From: a virus
IMG/VR virus record: IMGVR_UViG_3300042314_000066
Location: 1 to 20,099 of that record
Strand: one strand, 5' to 3'
Length of the DNA stretch: 20,099 nt
Shown: positions 6,107 through 15,637 of the stretch, piece by piece
Numbering within the stretch: position 1 is the first letter of the stretch
How the letters are laid out: each line of letters opens with the position of its first letter
Translations under genes and position numbers: made by a program
The notes under the pieces: model-generated
What the model was told of the DNA's origin: nothing
What the model saw: only the letters and a program-made list of their open reading frames with translations
Database searches by the model: none

Positions 6107-8173
6107 TCAGCCAACCTTTCCAAATGCTCTAGCCAAAGTCAAAGCAATATCCGTAGCCTGCTGATTAGCCTGCTTCGTAAACTGCCAACCAAAACGGTCA
6201 TCAGTCTTAACCTTCTCAATCCACTGAGACAGCGACAACTGACCACCCTCACCATTATCAAACGCCTGCAAATAAGGTCCCTCAAACATATTGATCTGAT
6301 CCTCAGGCTTTTCCAACAGCTGTGCAGCATAAGACCTGTACGAAGAACCAATCTGATCCAAGTTCAAACCAGCATCAAACTGATCGCGCAAATGGGGCAT
6401 AGCACCCTTCCACTTCGCTTGCAACTGTTCACGCAACCCGTCCTCGGTCAACACAAGTCCAGTAGCAGGATCAGCCTTACCAGTCAAGATTGATTGGATT
6501 TGACCATCAGTAATCTTTGTGTTCCAGCCACGACCGATACTGCGAATACGATCAGCGTCAGCACCCTGCAACACTCTACCAGCCAAAGCAGTCTGTGAGC
6601 CACCAGCACCAGGCTTCAGCGCACCAGCATAAACAGCCTGTTGCAAACCAAGTCCAGTCAAACCTAAACGTGCCGCATTAGTAGCGAGCTGTGTGAGAGT
6701 TGCATCGTCAAACGACACATCACCATACGAGTTAGCGATCTCTAGTTTCTTGTTGTTGATGATCCGGTCACGGTCAGGACCGATTGCTTGGTCAAAGTTC
6801 TTTGCCGAACTTTCAGTGGTCTGCCAGTAAACGGTTTGTTTGATTGCTTTCTGAAACGCAGCAACCGAAGCGTTGGTGGTTAAACCCATGAACCTACCGT
6901 TTGGCTTCGCAGCCTCGACCATCAGGTTAATCATGTCCTGCCCAAAATGTTGAGCAGAGTTTGCTGCCAACCAATCTTTTGAGTAGCCAGGGAACTGATC
7001 CTGCAATACTGCTTGCCAGTCACCAACTTTGAATTTGGCTGTGTCGGCTGTACCACCACCGATAGTTCCACCAGCACCAACACGACCTACACCTGTTGCG
7101 CCAGTAGCACCACCAACGCCTGCTGGTCCTGTAGCACCAGTAGGACCCGTTGCACCCGTAGCCGGTGGTGGCGTTTGTCCAGCCATAGCCGAATAACGTT
7201 GAGCCTGAGCGTCAATAGCCCGCTTAGAAGCACCGGTAGGTGTGATAGTTGCAGAAGCAGGCTGGCCACCAGTAGCAGCAGTTGGTTGTTGCGTGTAGGT
7301 GATCGGCTGTGCGGCGGCTTGCGAAGGTGTTTGAGTACGCAAGGTGTTCGCACGATCCAAGAACTCTGACAACTGGCGTGTTTGTTCTTCGTTACGAATA
7401 GTTGTTAATTCTGCTGGTTGACCATACAGGGTTGCTGTCGGTTTCCGAGTGCCGTAAACACGTTCAGCAATACGGACACCCTCATTTACAGCACGATTGA
7501 TCTGTGAATCAATTTGATTAACCAAAGCAAAACTTGTTGAATCAACCGTTCGCCCATACCTATCAACCCGAATAGGGATGTTCTCCGAACGAAGTTCCTG
7601 CACCCGTGGCGTAATAAAGGTTTGCACTTCCTTCAATTTTGCTGCAATCAACAACTGCTGATCCATTGGCGAAAGTTTTGACTCTTTGGTTCCTGGGGTA
7701 TTGATCTTGTTACGCAGATCATTTACTGCTTTTACCGCAGAGTCATACGCTTTAAGTTCAGGGTCTTTAGAATTTGTTGCTTCCTTGTATTTTTGCTGAT
7801 ATTGGTACACCTCGTCAGCTGAAAGAATTGTGCGTTCGTTAACACCAGTGCCAAAAAGTCCTGCAACCTTGACACGATATTTGCTTTCCCACGCTTTCCG
7901 CTTCTTCAACTCGGCAGGCAAAGTTTCGTTAAGCATCGTGTAAGCCTGCGCTTTAGCAGACTCAAATGCGGTAAGCGTAGGGAACGAAACCAATGTCGTT
8001 TTGCCAAAACCTTTTTCAAGGTCCTTGAACAACTCTTTGACTTCTTTGATGTCTGCTTCAATTTCAGACGCGGTTTGTTCAGTTGGTGGTGCAGGAATTT
8101 GGTTGCCAGAAAAAACTAGATCAACACTAGATTCACCGCCACCAATATTTAAGTCAGAAGGACGTGTTGACAT
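6107..8173 (-). CDS. 688-aa virion protein, helical with collagen-like hinge
   Basis: The N-terminal ~280 residues are mostly helical and charged (for example ASEIEADIKEVKELFKDLEK, residues ~35-54). Residues ~285-335 are a Gln/Ala/Thr/Pro linker, and residues ~339-363 are Gly-Ala-Thr/Gly-Pro-Thr triplets like collagen. Residues ~380-688 form a second domain with DWQAVLQDQFPGYSKDWLA, AAFQKAIKQTVYWQTTE, and a C-terminal FGWQFTKQANQQATDIALTL. I recognise the C-terminal pattern as a recurrent actinophage virion family without an assigned role. The ATG overlaps the previous stop as TAATG, with AAGGA ~10 nt upstream. Its place among the large proteins between portal and scaffold suggests an internal, ejected or neck-associated protein, which is inference. 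No enzymatic motif is visible. Confidence 0.85.
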   Translation of the reverse strand: MSTRPSDLNIGGGESSVDLVFSGNQIPAPPTEQTASEIEADIKEVKELFKDLEKGFGKTTLVSFPTLTAFESAKAQAYTMLNETLPAELKKRKAWESKYRVKVAGLFGTGVNERTILSADEVYQYQQKYKEATNSKDPELKAYDSAVKAVNDLRNKINTPGTKESKLSPMDQQLLIAAKLKEVQTFITPRVQELRSENIPIRVDRYGRTVDSTSFALVNQIDSQINRAVNEGVRIAERVYGTRKPTATLYGQPAELTTIRNEEQTRQLSEFLDRANTLRTQTPSQAAAQPITYTQQPTAATGGQPASATITPTGASKRAIDAQAQRYSAMAGQTPPPATGATGPTGATGPAGVGGATGATGVGRVGAGGTIGGGTADTAKFKVGDWQAVLQDQFPGYSKDWLAANSAQHFGQDMINLMVEAAKPNGRFMGLTTNASVAAFQKAIKQTVYWQTTESSAKNFDQAIGPDRDRIINNKKLEIANSYGDVSFDDATLTQLATNAARLGLTGLGLQQAVYAGALKPGAGGSQTALAGRVLQGADADRIRSIGRGWNTKITDGQIQSILTGKADPATGLVLTEDGLREQLQAKWKGAMPHLRDQFDAGLNLDQIGSSYRSYAAQLLEKPEDQINMFEGPYLQAFDNGEGGQLSLSQWIEKVKTDDRFGWQFTKQANQQATDIALTLARAFGKVG

Positions 8174-8919
8174 TATCCACCATTCCTTAGCATCTGAGAA
8201 ACGATATCTGCGGCGCGAGTAAACCCGTAAGCCTGAGCCTGGGTAGGGTCAGCTTGCTGTGGGGCCATCTGAACAAGAGTACTCGTAGAAGTATCTGTAG
8301 AAACTTCTTTAGATTGCACAGAACTGATTGCTTGTTGTAGTTCTTCTTTGCTGAGCTTGCGCCCCAACATAGAGAAAGCCTCATCCTGTAATGCTCGACC
8401 CAAATCAACCGATGATGTTGCCTTGCGACGCGAACCACCGCCACCACCCCTAACAGGGAACTCTTGACGCACAAAGTTCAAAGAGGTTTGCCAGTCGTAT
8501 CCGTATGTGTTGGCTGTCAGAAGGAACTCTTGCATCGCTTTAGTGTCAAGAGGAGAATCTCCGTTATCTGATGGTTTGCCTTTTCCGTCATAGAAACCAC
8601 GCTGATACAACTCGGTCAATAACCCCAACCGTTCAGTTGAATTAAGTTTTGCTAGTTCAGTAACAGGATCAGATGACGGGTTATATGCCGCACGATAAAC
8701 CTGTCCCTGTGCGTTAGCGAGATACGTTCCCGAATATAGGTATTTTCCTGTGGTGGTTCTCTGTGTTAACGGAACCTGTGATTTTACAGCAGGAGCAACA
8801 CCTGTCACTTCACGTGGAATCGGTTGCTTGCTACTACCACCAGCAACGACAACTGGAGCAGGACCCACGCCAAGTGGATCAGGGTTAACTGGTTGTGTTG
8901 GAGTTGGTGTCATGCTCAT
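8173..8919 (-). CDS. 248-aa hypothetical virion protein
   Basis: The N-terminus is Pro-rich (MSMTPTPTQPVNPDPLG) and is followed by a Val-Val-Val-Ala-Gly-Gly stretch. The centre (~70-155) looks folded, with AYNPSSDPVTELAKL, ERLGLLTELYQRGFYDGKGK and QEFLLTANTYGYDWQTSLNFV. A GGGGGSRRK linker (~153-161) leads to a helical C-terminus containing MLGRKLSKEELQQAISSVQ and ending with ADIVSQMLRNGG. The start ATG overlaps the 1530-aa stop as ATGA and has GAGG 7 nt upstream; a second ATG two codons on is possible. The Tyr-Asp-Trp-Gln element is loosely like one in the 688-aa neighbour. I do not know its function; position suggests a partner of the large virion proteins. Confidence 0.8.
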   Translation of the reverse strand: MSMTPTPTQPVNPDPLGVGPAPVVVAGGSSKQPIPREVTGVAPAVKSQVPLTQRTTTGKYLYSGTYLANAQGQVYRAAYNPSSDPVTELAKLNSTERLGLLTELYQRGFYDGKGKPSDNGDSPLDTKAMQEFLLTANTYGYDWQTSLNFVRQEFPVRGGGGGSRRKATSSVDLGRALQDEAFSMLGRKLSKEELQQAISSVQSKEVSTDTSTSTLVQMAPQQADPTQAQAYGFTRAADIVSQMLRNGG

Positions 8920-11900
8920 TGGTCTACCTCAGATAGTAATTCACGTTCCCAAACACGCCCGAAATCTGGAACTTGTACGGCAAGCGCATCACCAATGCTA
9001 GTCAAGTACCCTCGCAACGGTTCAGCACTCTTAGATGTAGCCAAACCCTGAGCCGATCCACCAGCAGCAATCCATTGTGAAAGAACCTGATCCCGATAAC
9101 TGAAATAAGTATTAACCGCTTTAGCCACATCGTTATCCTTCAAACGTGGATCAGCAATAGCGTCTTTCATCTGGACAACTTTCTTTTCAAACTCACCTAC
9201 CGTGAACACAGGGACAACAGGAAAACCTGGGTACTTCTTGTTCAACTCAACACGGATACCTTTAAGCCATGCGCGTTGCTCCTCGTTAGGGTAAGCCCCA
9301 ACTTGTGCGCGATAAGCCTTATATTGCGATGAAGCCAAACGGTATTGGGCTTGCTCAATAACCTGCTTGTCAGTCAACCGGACACGCTTCCCACCCTTGA
9401 TCTGGCGTTGCCACACTTGAAAATCAAAGTCTGATCCACCAGGGGCAAAGAACGCTGCCACATCAGGATATGCCTTAATAACCTCACCATTGGTTCGCTC
9501 CCAATCACCGAACTCTTTGGTTGCTTCCAAACCTTCAACAGTTGCCTTTGACTTAGACGACAGATACAGCAACGCATCCTCACCATAGATACGCAAGAAC
9601 TCACCAACAGCGGTGTCATAGTTATCTGCCTGCAACTTGTAGAACTCTTGGATGAGTTGCGATGCCATGATGTCACCATCTTTGACAGGTATTTCAAACT
9701 CTGTGCCAGGTGCGGTAGGTCCGATGAACTGCCCGATGGCTCGCATCGCAGTCAAAATACGTGCCTTGCCCTTAGCGTCAGACATCAGTTCTTGTTGACC
9801 TTCGGGTGTGTCCAGGTTGTAGTCACCTGAAGCAGCCAACGCCCGCATAGTGTCAATGTAGGTGTTGCCGTAAATGCCTTCCAGTTTTGATGGGTCAGCT
9901 TCAATAGCAGACTGAAGTTTTTTCGCCCATGAAGGAAGCAACGATGCTGTCGTCCCACGACCATAAGGGAGGAGGATGCTGACAATTCCATCAAACTTTG
10001 GTGTGTCAGGAATAATCTGGTCGGCAGCAATCTGCCCTACAGGGCCTAATGCTGGATGCCAGTCCAAACCAACAGATACACGTTTCACAGTTCCCTGCAA
10101 CGGTGCGTTAATGCCAGTAGCAAGTTTCGCTAGTTCACCGGATAGAGGGAAGTTAAATGAATACTGTTTTGTGGTTGGGTCTTTATAGAAAAATCCTCGA
10201 CCGTTCCCATCTGGATCAAAGTCTGTTGCACCCTTAAACAAGAGTTGTGCGCGACGAATACGGGTAGGGTCCTCAACCAAGAATTTGGCGTATGTGCCAA
10301 CAACTTCACGCCATGCAGCACCGAATGGGATGACGATACGCATAATATCTTCAAGGTTGTTGCGTTCGGTTGCGTTAAACAACGCTTCCTTAGTTGAGTT
10401 AAGTGCGCTTAAACCTGCATAATCGTCAAGGTCTTTGATCGTTCCAGTACCGTTCGCCTGTTTAGCTAGTTCTTGTATCTGCTTCCAGTTCGCTTTACTG
10501 CCAACATAATTCGCTGGTTTCATTTCAATCGCAGCAGCATTATCAATTACGTCTTGAACCAACTTTTTTGCTTCAGCAGGAGTAAGACTGTCAACGTTCT
10601 TTGCTACCTGCTCATAGTAGAACTGACGGTATACAGGTGATCGTTCAAGTTTGTTGACGACTTTGCTTTCATAAATTTGGTGAAAGAACCAGTCTGTACC
10701 TCGACGCAACATCTTATCTAAAGGATTCTTTGCCTCATCAACAACGTTACGTTCAGCATATTTGACTTTTGCTGGAAGATTATTTGGAACACTTCTCTTA
10801 TCCTGGATCATTTTGGTCAGCTCTGTTCGACCACGCGCCAACTCATCTGCCTCAACACCAACACCAGTAAACTGATTTGTTGAAACACTTTGTAACTGCC
10901 ATCTTCCACCCGATTCATTGGTGACAACAGCAAGTATTTGTTTCTTGGTAGTGGGGTCAACACCCATGTCAATCAACGAACCTCTGCCTGGTATCTGTGG
11001 TCCATCAAGAACATTCCGCACTACGCCGTCGAGTTCCACGGTCTTAGGGGTAAGTATTTTGAAACTGTTGTCAAATGTATCTGCTAAAGGGACACGCTTG
11101 TAGGCAATAGCCATCATCAGTTCTTCATCGCCACCAGTCTTAACCAGTACACGACCCCTAGCCAACTTGTCAATCCATTCCTTCAGAACATCATCAGTAA
11201 CGTTCGTGATCTTGACTTTTTGCGAATATCCGGTCTCCTTGGCAAGATTGATTCCACCACGCAGATAGTCCTCAATCTGTTTCAATGCTTCACGGCCTTT
11301 TGGTTGTGTACGCAAATACTCAATCAAGTCGTCTGTTGATATGCCTTTGGCTACAGCGTTCTCTAAAGTGTCCTTAGAGATTTGGATGATTTCATCACGT
11401 AGACCCGTAACCCACAATTCTGGTTCTGACATTTGGCTAACAATCTTGTATGAACCGTTCTTAACCAAACGAACCTGTGACGGAACCACATCATCAAGGC
11501 TTTTACCTAAAGAAATTTTCATCGCTTCCGCGTAATAGTCCGTGGCATCATCAAATCCACTAACAGTTGACGTAATGAAATCATCAAAATCACGACCAAT
11601 GATCCGTTCAGCACCCTTTTCACCCATAGCCCACTGGATATATCGCAGAGGATGATTAAAGAAACCATCTTTCCCAATAGTTGCCATACGCACCTGGGCA
11701 TCAAACATATTTCGCATGATGTAACCACCGGTAGCAAGGGTGATTGGCTTCCAAATCTTGTTCTGCAAATAGTCAGCAATCTCTACAGCAGCACGTTGGT
11801 CGCCATCCTTTTCTCGCAACACCGCTCGCTTAACGACAGGGTTTGCGGTCATTCGACGGATAGCACGAATATCAGGAAGAACGTGGGCAGAGTTCAACAG

Positions 11901-13508
11901 TTCAACTACCGAGCCAGGACCAACCAACCTAAACTGTGCTATCTGTTGAGGGGTTAGATTCCCAAACTGTGCAGCGTCAATAACTCCACTAGCAATCAAC
12001 TGTTGAACGAATCCAGCATCGGTAGCGTCACCAGCTTCGTTGACGAAATAGGCTTTAGTTTCGTCGATACTTGAAAGAACTTTGTCAAACACGCTTTTAA
12101 TCAGAATAGGGTCAGCACCTTCTGCTTCCATGAGCGTTTTTACTGTTGCGTCAAAAGCGTCACGCGCCGCGTCAACACCAGACTTAGAAGTGTCAGCGTA
12201 AGCATCAAACACTTGTTTCATCAACTTTTCACCTTCAGGGGTGTCGGTAAAACCACCCTTAATAGTGTTCAGATAGTTCCCGTAATCCTTTACTGCTTTA
12301 ACACGATCCGCACTAGACCCGTGAATAACCAAACTGTCAGGAACTTCAGTCAACAAACGCGACTGCTCTATCGTCCTTCTAAAGTTGTTATACATCGGTA
12401 TACGCTCACGAACAACATTCCCCCACTTTGCTCCACGAATATCTCGAATGTCGGTAGGCATAATACCTTTTGAAACATTGTCCAAGATCGCTGACTGCTC
12501 GCCAAGTAAAGCATAAATCTGATCTTTCGATCCAGCGTTAGCAAGAGCTTTTGCTGTGTCCATGTCAATCTTGAAATCAAACACATCACGCATAATCTTG
12601 TAAGGATCATCGTTCTTAGGATCAGCAAGAGTTTCAACAAGACGGACAGCTCTGCGGTCAGTTTGAAAGAACTTCATAAACTTTGATGAGTCAAACGCTA
12701 TTTCTTCCGCAGCAGACAAACCAGCCAAAGCACGTGTTCCAGCATTAGCGATCTTTGTTGCAGCAGCAATTTCTTCTGCTGTCTGTAAACCTTTGATCGT
12801 GGCTTTTGAGGCTTTGACTGGAGCCAAAAGTTTTCCACCAATAACGGTTGGGTCAGCAACGACGTTTATTGCAGCATCCAAGAAACCCGACAACACGTTG
12901 TACTGAACTGATCCAGGCTTAAACACTCCTGCTGCTGCACCACGCCCAATAGTCCAAGCACTACCGTTCACCGTTCCACGGAACTGTCGAGCGCGTTCTG
13001 CCTGCTTTTCTTCTGCTGTTCCACCAACAAACCAACCTGTTCCAGCCTCATCAGAGTCGGCAACCATTGTTCCTAAATTGGTTGACTTAAACCAGCCGTC
13101 CCATCCAGCAGGATCGTTTTCAGAAAAGATTTGTGATGCCACGTTCTGTGCCATTTCAGGTGCAAATTGCAAAGAAGCGAAACCCCATCGAGCAGTTTCC
13201 TTAACCTTGCCGTACACGTTGCGTTCAAACCAAGATTGTTTCTTAGGTTTCTGAGGGTCAAGAAGTTTAGGTACAAGGTTTGATTGTGTTTGTGAAGCAA
13301 GTGTTACGGCTTGTGGTGAAGCATTACCTTTAGCCAAAGCCAACACTTGACCTGGGGTAAGCCACGGACTGTTGCGATAAATGGTTGCGGCGGCTTGCGC
13401 TACCTGTGGTGTCGCATTAGTGCGGTAAAGGGTGTGCTGTTGATCCCTGTTCGTGATGTAATCGTTTATGCGCTGTTCAGAAACAGCATCAATAAATGAT
13501 GATGGCAT
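8916..13508 (-). CDS. 1530-aa giant virion protein (putative internal/ejection protein)
   Basis: This is by far the largest gene here and runs uninterrupted. The N-terminus is polar and helical. Around residues 185-230 there is an Ala/Gly/Val-rich segment with GSVQYNVLSGFLDAAINVVADPTV, possibly membrane-interacting. A long helical central part follows. Residues ~1048-1150 hold ERNNLEDIMRIVIPFGAAWREVV, KFLVEDPTRIRRAQLLF and a DPDGNGRGF loop, and the rest is helical to the end. I recognise the ADPT and IPFGAAWRE patterns from very long uncharacterised phage virion proteins, but see no lysozyme, protease or polymerase motif. Size and position after the portal recall the internal proteins that podoviruses eject to build a DNA channel; that is inference. 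Start is ATG overlapping the previous stop (TAATG), with only a weak ribosome binding site, so coupling is likely. Confidence 0.85.
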   Translation of the reverse strand: MPSSFIDAVSEQRINDYITNRDQQHTLYRTNATPQVAQAAATIYRNSPWLTPGQVLALAKGNASPQAVTLASQTQSNLVPKLLDPQKPKKQSWFERNVYGKVKETARWGFASLQFAPEMAQNVASQIFSENDPAGWDGWFKSTNLGTMVADSDEAGTGWFVGGTAEEKQAERARQFRGTVNGSAWTIGRGAAAGVFKPGSVQYNVLSGFLDAAINVVADPTVIGGKLLAPVKASKATIKGLQTAEEIAAATKIANAGTRALAGLSAAEEIAFDSSKFMKFFQTDRRAVRLVETLADPKNDDPYKIMRDVFDFKIDMDTAKALANAGSKDQIYALLGEQSAILDNVSKGIMPTDIRDIRGAKWGNVVRERIPMYNNFRRTIEQSRLLTEVPDSLVIHGSSADRVKAVKDYGNYLNTIKGGFTDTPEGEKLMKQVFDAYADTSKSGVDAARDAFDATVKTLMEAEGADPILIKSVFDKVLSSIDETKAYFVNEAGDATDAGFVQQLIASGVIDAAQFGNLTPQQIAQFRLVGPGSVVELLNSAHVLPDIRAIRRMTANPVVKRAVLREKDGDQRAAVEIADYLQNKIWKPITLATGGYIMRNMFDAQVRMATIGKDGFFNHPLRYIQWAMGEKGAERIIGRDFDDFITSTVSGFDDATDYYAEAMKISLGKSLDDVVPSQVRLVKNGSYKIVSQMSEPELWVTGLRDEIIQISKDTLENAVAKGISTDDLIEYLRTQPKGREALKQIEDYLRGGINLAKETGYSQKVKITNVTDDVLKEWIDKLARGRVLVKTGGDEELMMAIAYKRVPLADTFDNSFKILTPKTVELDGVVRNVLDGPQIPGRGSLIDMGVDPTTKKQILAVVTNESGGRWQLQSVSTNQFTGVGVEADELARGRTELTKMIQDKRSVPNNLPAKVKYAERNVVDEAKNPLDKMLRRGTDWFFHQIYESKVVNKLERSPVYRQFYYEQVAKNVDSLTPAEAKKLVQDVIDNAAAIEMKPANYVGSKANWKQIQELAKQANGTGTIKDLDDYAGLSALNSTKEALFNATERNNLEDIMRIVIPFGAAWREVVGTYAKFLVEDPTRIRRAQLLFKGATDFDPDGNGRGFFYKDPTTKQYSFNFPLSGELAKLATGINAPLQGTVKRVSVGLDWHPALGPVGQIAADQIIPDTPKFDGIVSILLPYGRGTTASLLPSWAKKLQSAIEADPSKLEGIYGNTYIDTMRALAASGDYNLDTPEGQQELMSDAKGKARILTAMRAIGQFIGPTAPGTEFEIPVKDGDIMASQLIQEFYKLQADNYDTAVGEFLRIYGEDALLYLSSKSKATVEGLEATKEFGDWERTNGEVIKAYPDVAAFFAPGGSDFDFQVWQRQIKGGKRVRLTDKQVIEQAQYRLASSQYKAYRAQVGAYPNEEQRAWLKGIRVELNKKYPGFPVVPVFTVGEFEKKVVQMKDAIADPRLKDNDVAKAVNTYFSYRDQVLSQWIAAGGSAQGLATSKSAEPLRGYLTSIGDALAVQVPDFGRVWERELLSEVDQ

Positions 13509-13873
13509 TACAAACCATCACGGGTGTATGAGTCAATCAAATCTGCTAGGTCATCGTTAGGGAACATTTGGTAAATCATTCGCAGTTCCTCTAAAGCGTT
13601 ATCACCCGTAGGTTGTGGGATACCTGCACCAACTGGACCTGGACCTGCACCAAATGGTGCGCCAGCAGTAATCGGTTCCATTGGTCGTTCCGTTGGTCGA
13701 GTCAACGAACCCAATGTTCCAGGCACAGGGCGTTGAATCTGTGGTGCTTCTGTTGGTGGTGTTCCCATAGGTACAGCGCGTTGAGCGTTGCGTTGCTCTG
13801 TTGCTTTACCGTAGGTTTGACCCGTTGCAGCTTGAATTGCTACACGGTTTGTTCCTGCTTGAATGTCGCTCAC
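13508..13873 (-). CDS. 121-aa Pro/Gly-rich protein after portal
   Basis: The start is GTG, immediately after and in frame with the portal TAA, with AGGAGG just upstream inside the end of the portal gene. Residues ~1-35 are polar (QAATGQTYGKATEQRNAQRA). Residues ~35-90 are a Pro/Gly/Thr-rich linker likely to be disordered. The last ~30 residues (ALEELRMIYQMFPNDDLADL and onward) form an acidic helical tail that could be a docking peptide. I do not recognise the family. A linker that ties the portal to the giant protein is a reasonable guess from architecture and neighbours only. Confidence 0.8.
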   Translation of the reverse strand: MSDIQAGTNRVAIQAATGQTYGKATEQRNAQRAVPMGTPPTEAPQIQRPVPGTLGSLTRPTERPMEPITAGAPFGAGPGPVGAGIPQPTGDNALEELRMIYQMFPNDDLADLIDSYTRDGL

Positions 13874-15637
13874 TTACCCTCCTAGTTGTGCGAGTAGTTG
13901 GTCAATCGGCGGTGGACCTGCTTGTGGTGGTGGGCCACCCATCATCTGTCCACCCATACCTGGCATCGCCAGTCCTGGCATTGTTTCAGGTGCGCCCTGT
14001 GGTGCTGTCGCTGCTTGACGATCTTTAGCGCGTTGATCGGTACGACGCACAGCATCAAACAACGGCACATCTTGCTCGACAACAAGCTTGGTTAGATATG
14101 CCAAATCTTCTGGCTGATACGGACCATTAGGGTCCGAAGCCTGTTGTTGAATACTCGTAAGTAAAGCACTTTCAACTCCTTCAGCAATAATGCGGTCATG
14201 TTCTAGGTCAGGGTCGCTGATAAGCGGGTCAGCTTCGCGAGCGGATTCTTTGGACATAAGTCCTGTTCCGAGTCGTTGACCGAGGCCGACTATCAGCGAG
14301 TTAACATCGGAGCCTGCTGCCGAGTATGCAACATAGTGGAAGTCTGTTTGCCAAAGTTTGTTTGGCGTATAGGTTTCTTCACCGGCAGATGATTTGCGTC
14401 CGAAGAAGAAAGATTTTTCTTGGTTGCCCCAATACGCTTTCTCGATAGCGATAGCAACTTTATCTTCTTCAAGGATGGATTGTTCAAAAGTGGTTTGTGC
14501 TTCTTGAACACGGAAATCAACGGTTGCTGACAACACGGATTCTCCACGGCGACCAGTACGAATGTTGCTGGCTGACTCTCCACCGAACTCGGCAGGGATC
14601 GCACCTTCCAAACGTTCCTGTCGTTCCAAACGATCAAGTGCGGTATCAGTCTTATAACCTGGGTTGAGTTGCAACTGTTGAATGTCGCCACCCTTTACAA
14701 CACCAAGTTGTCCGGCTTTACCGTCAGCGATCTGCAAAATTTCAGGGTTTTCACCAGGTCGTGCGATCAGATATTCTTCAGGGAAGATACCGCGCTCAAT
14801 AGCGATCTCGGTCAAGGCTTGTAGTCGTGCGCGGGTGTAATACATTCCCATCACACCATCAAACTGTCCACGCGGTTTGTCCAAAGTGATACGGTTAGCA
14901 ACGATTGCTAGTGGCATACCTGTACGGTTCGGGATGTATTCAAGCATCAATGCTTCTATGCCTGCACGTTCACCTGTGGTGAGGTGAGGCGAGTCCTCTG
15001 CACCAAGCACGATCAGTTGAATTGAATCTGAGCAAACATATTCAAGCATCGTGTACTTGGTGTCGGCAGCAATTTTTCCTAAACGCAATTTCCCTAATAC
15101 AAGTTCGCCATAGTTTTCTAGCAGGTAGCTTGCGCTGGCACGATACGTGAAAATGCAGTCATCTGGGATCGGGTTATCAGGATCATCTACAGGTGCAGCA
15201 AAAGTATCCAACGGGTTACGCACAGACCACACAGGCATCAAAGTTTTGAAGTCAGGTTTGATAACAACAGCTGACTGTGAGTAGCCGAGTAGGTGTCGTG
15301 CGCGACGACGCATCTTCATCTGCATACGGTTGTGATCCCAAATGGACAACATCGCACGTTTACGCATACGGGCAGACGACTTAGAGCGTTCTGAGCCTTC
15401 TTTGATTGGCGGGAAATATGGTGACGGCATCGTTGATGTCACACGCATAGACATCTGATCCAAGCCCTGTACCAACAGGTTTGCTACTGAAGATTTAGCG
15501 TTCTTGTCAAGTTCGTTTAACGGTACGATCACATCACCGTTGGCTAGATCGCGTACACGACGCATCTGCTCTTGAACAGGACCCTGGTTCCTACGGCGTT
15601 GTTCGTAGAGTTTTACGATTTCTTCAGTGGTCAGCAT
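13874..15637 (-). CDS. Portal protein
   Basis: The 587-aa protein is called portal from its size, its position after the large terminase and its content. It has an N-terminal helical segment (EEIVKLYEQRRRNQGPVQEQMRRVRDL), a MSMRVTSTMPSPYFPPIKEGSE element, a basic stretch (RMQMKMRRRARHLLG), and a beta-rich wing with PVWSVRNPLDTFAAPVDDP. A stem and crown region with EIAIERGIFPEEYLIARPGENPEI and GGDIQQLQLNPGYKTDTALD follows, and the tail is Met/Gly/Pro-rich. Portals form the dodecameric ring through which the terminase packs DNA. The ATG follows the TAG of the 88-aa gene directly and in frame, and the stop abuts the next GTG in frame. Its own ribosome binding site is weak (A-rich). Confidence 0.9.
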   Translation of the reverse strand: MLTTEEIVKLYEQRRRNQGPVQEQMRRVRDLANGDVIVPLNELDKNAKSSVANLLVQGLDQMSMRVTSTMPSPYFPPIKEGSERSKSSARMRKRAMLSIWDHNRMQMKMRRRARHLLGYSQSAVVIKPDFKTLMPVWSVRNPLDTFAAPVDDPDNPIPDDCIFTYRASASYLLENYGELVLGKLRLGKIAADTKYTMLEYVCSDSIQLIVLGAEDSPHLTTGERAGIEALMLEYIPNRTGMPLAIVANRITLDKPRGQFDGVMGMYYTRARLQALTEIAIERGIFPEEYLIARPGENPEILQIADGKAGQLGVVKGGDIQQLQLNPGYKTDTALDRLERQERLEGAIPAEFGGESASNIRTGRRGESVLSATVDFRVQEAQTTFEQSILEEDKVAIAIEKAYWGNQEKSFFFGRKSSAGEETYTPNKLWQTDFHYVAYSAAGSDVNSLIVGLGQRLGTGLMSKESAREADPLISDPDLEHDRIIAEGVESALLTSIQQQASDPNGPYQPEDLAYLTKLVVEQDVPLFDAVRRTDQRAKDRQAATAPQGAPETMPGLAMPGMGGQMMGGPPPQAGPPPIDQLLAQLGG

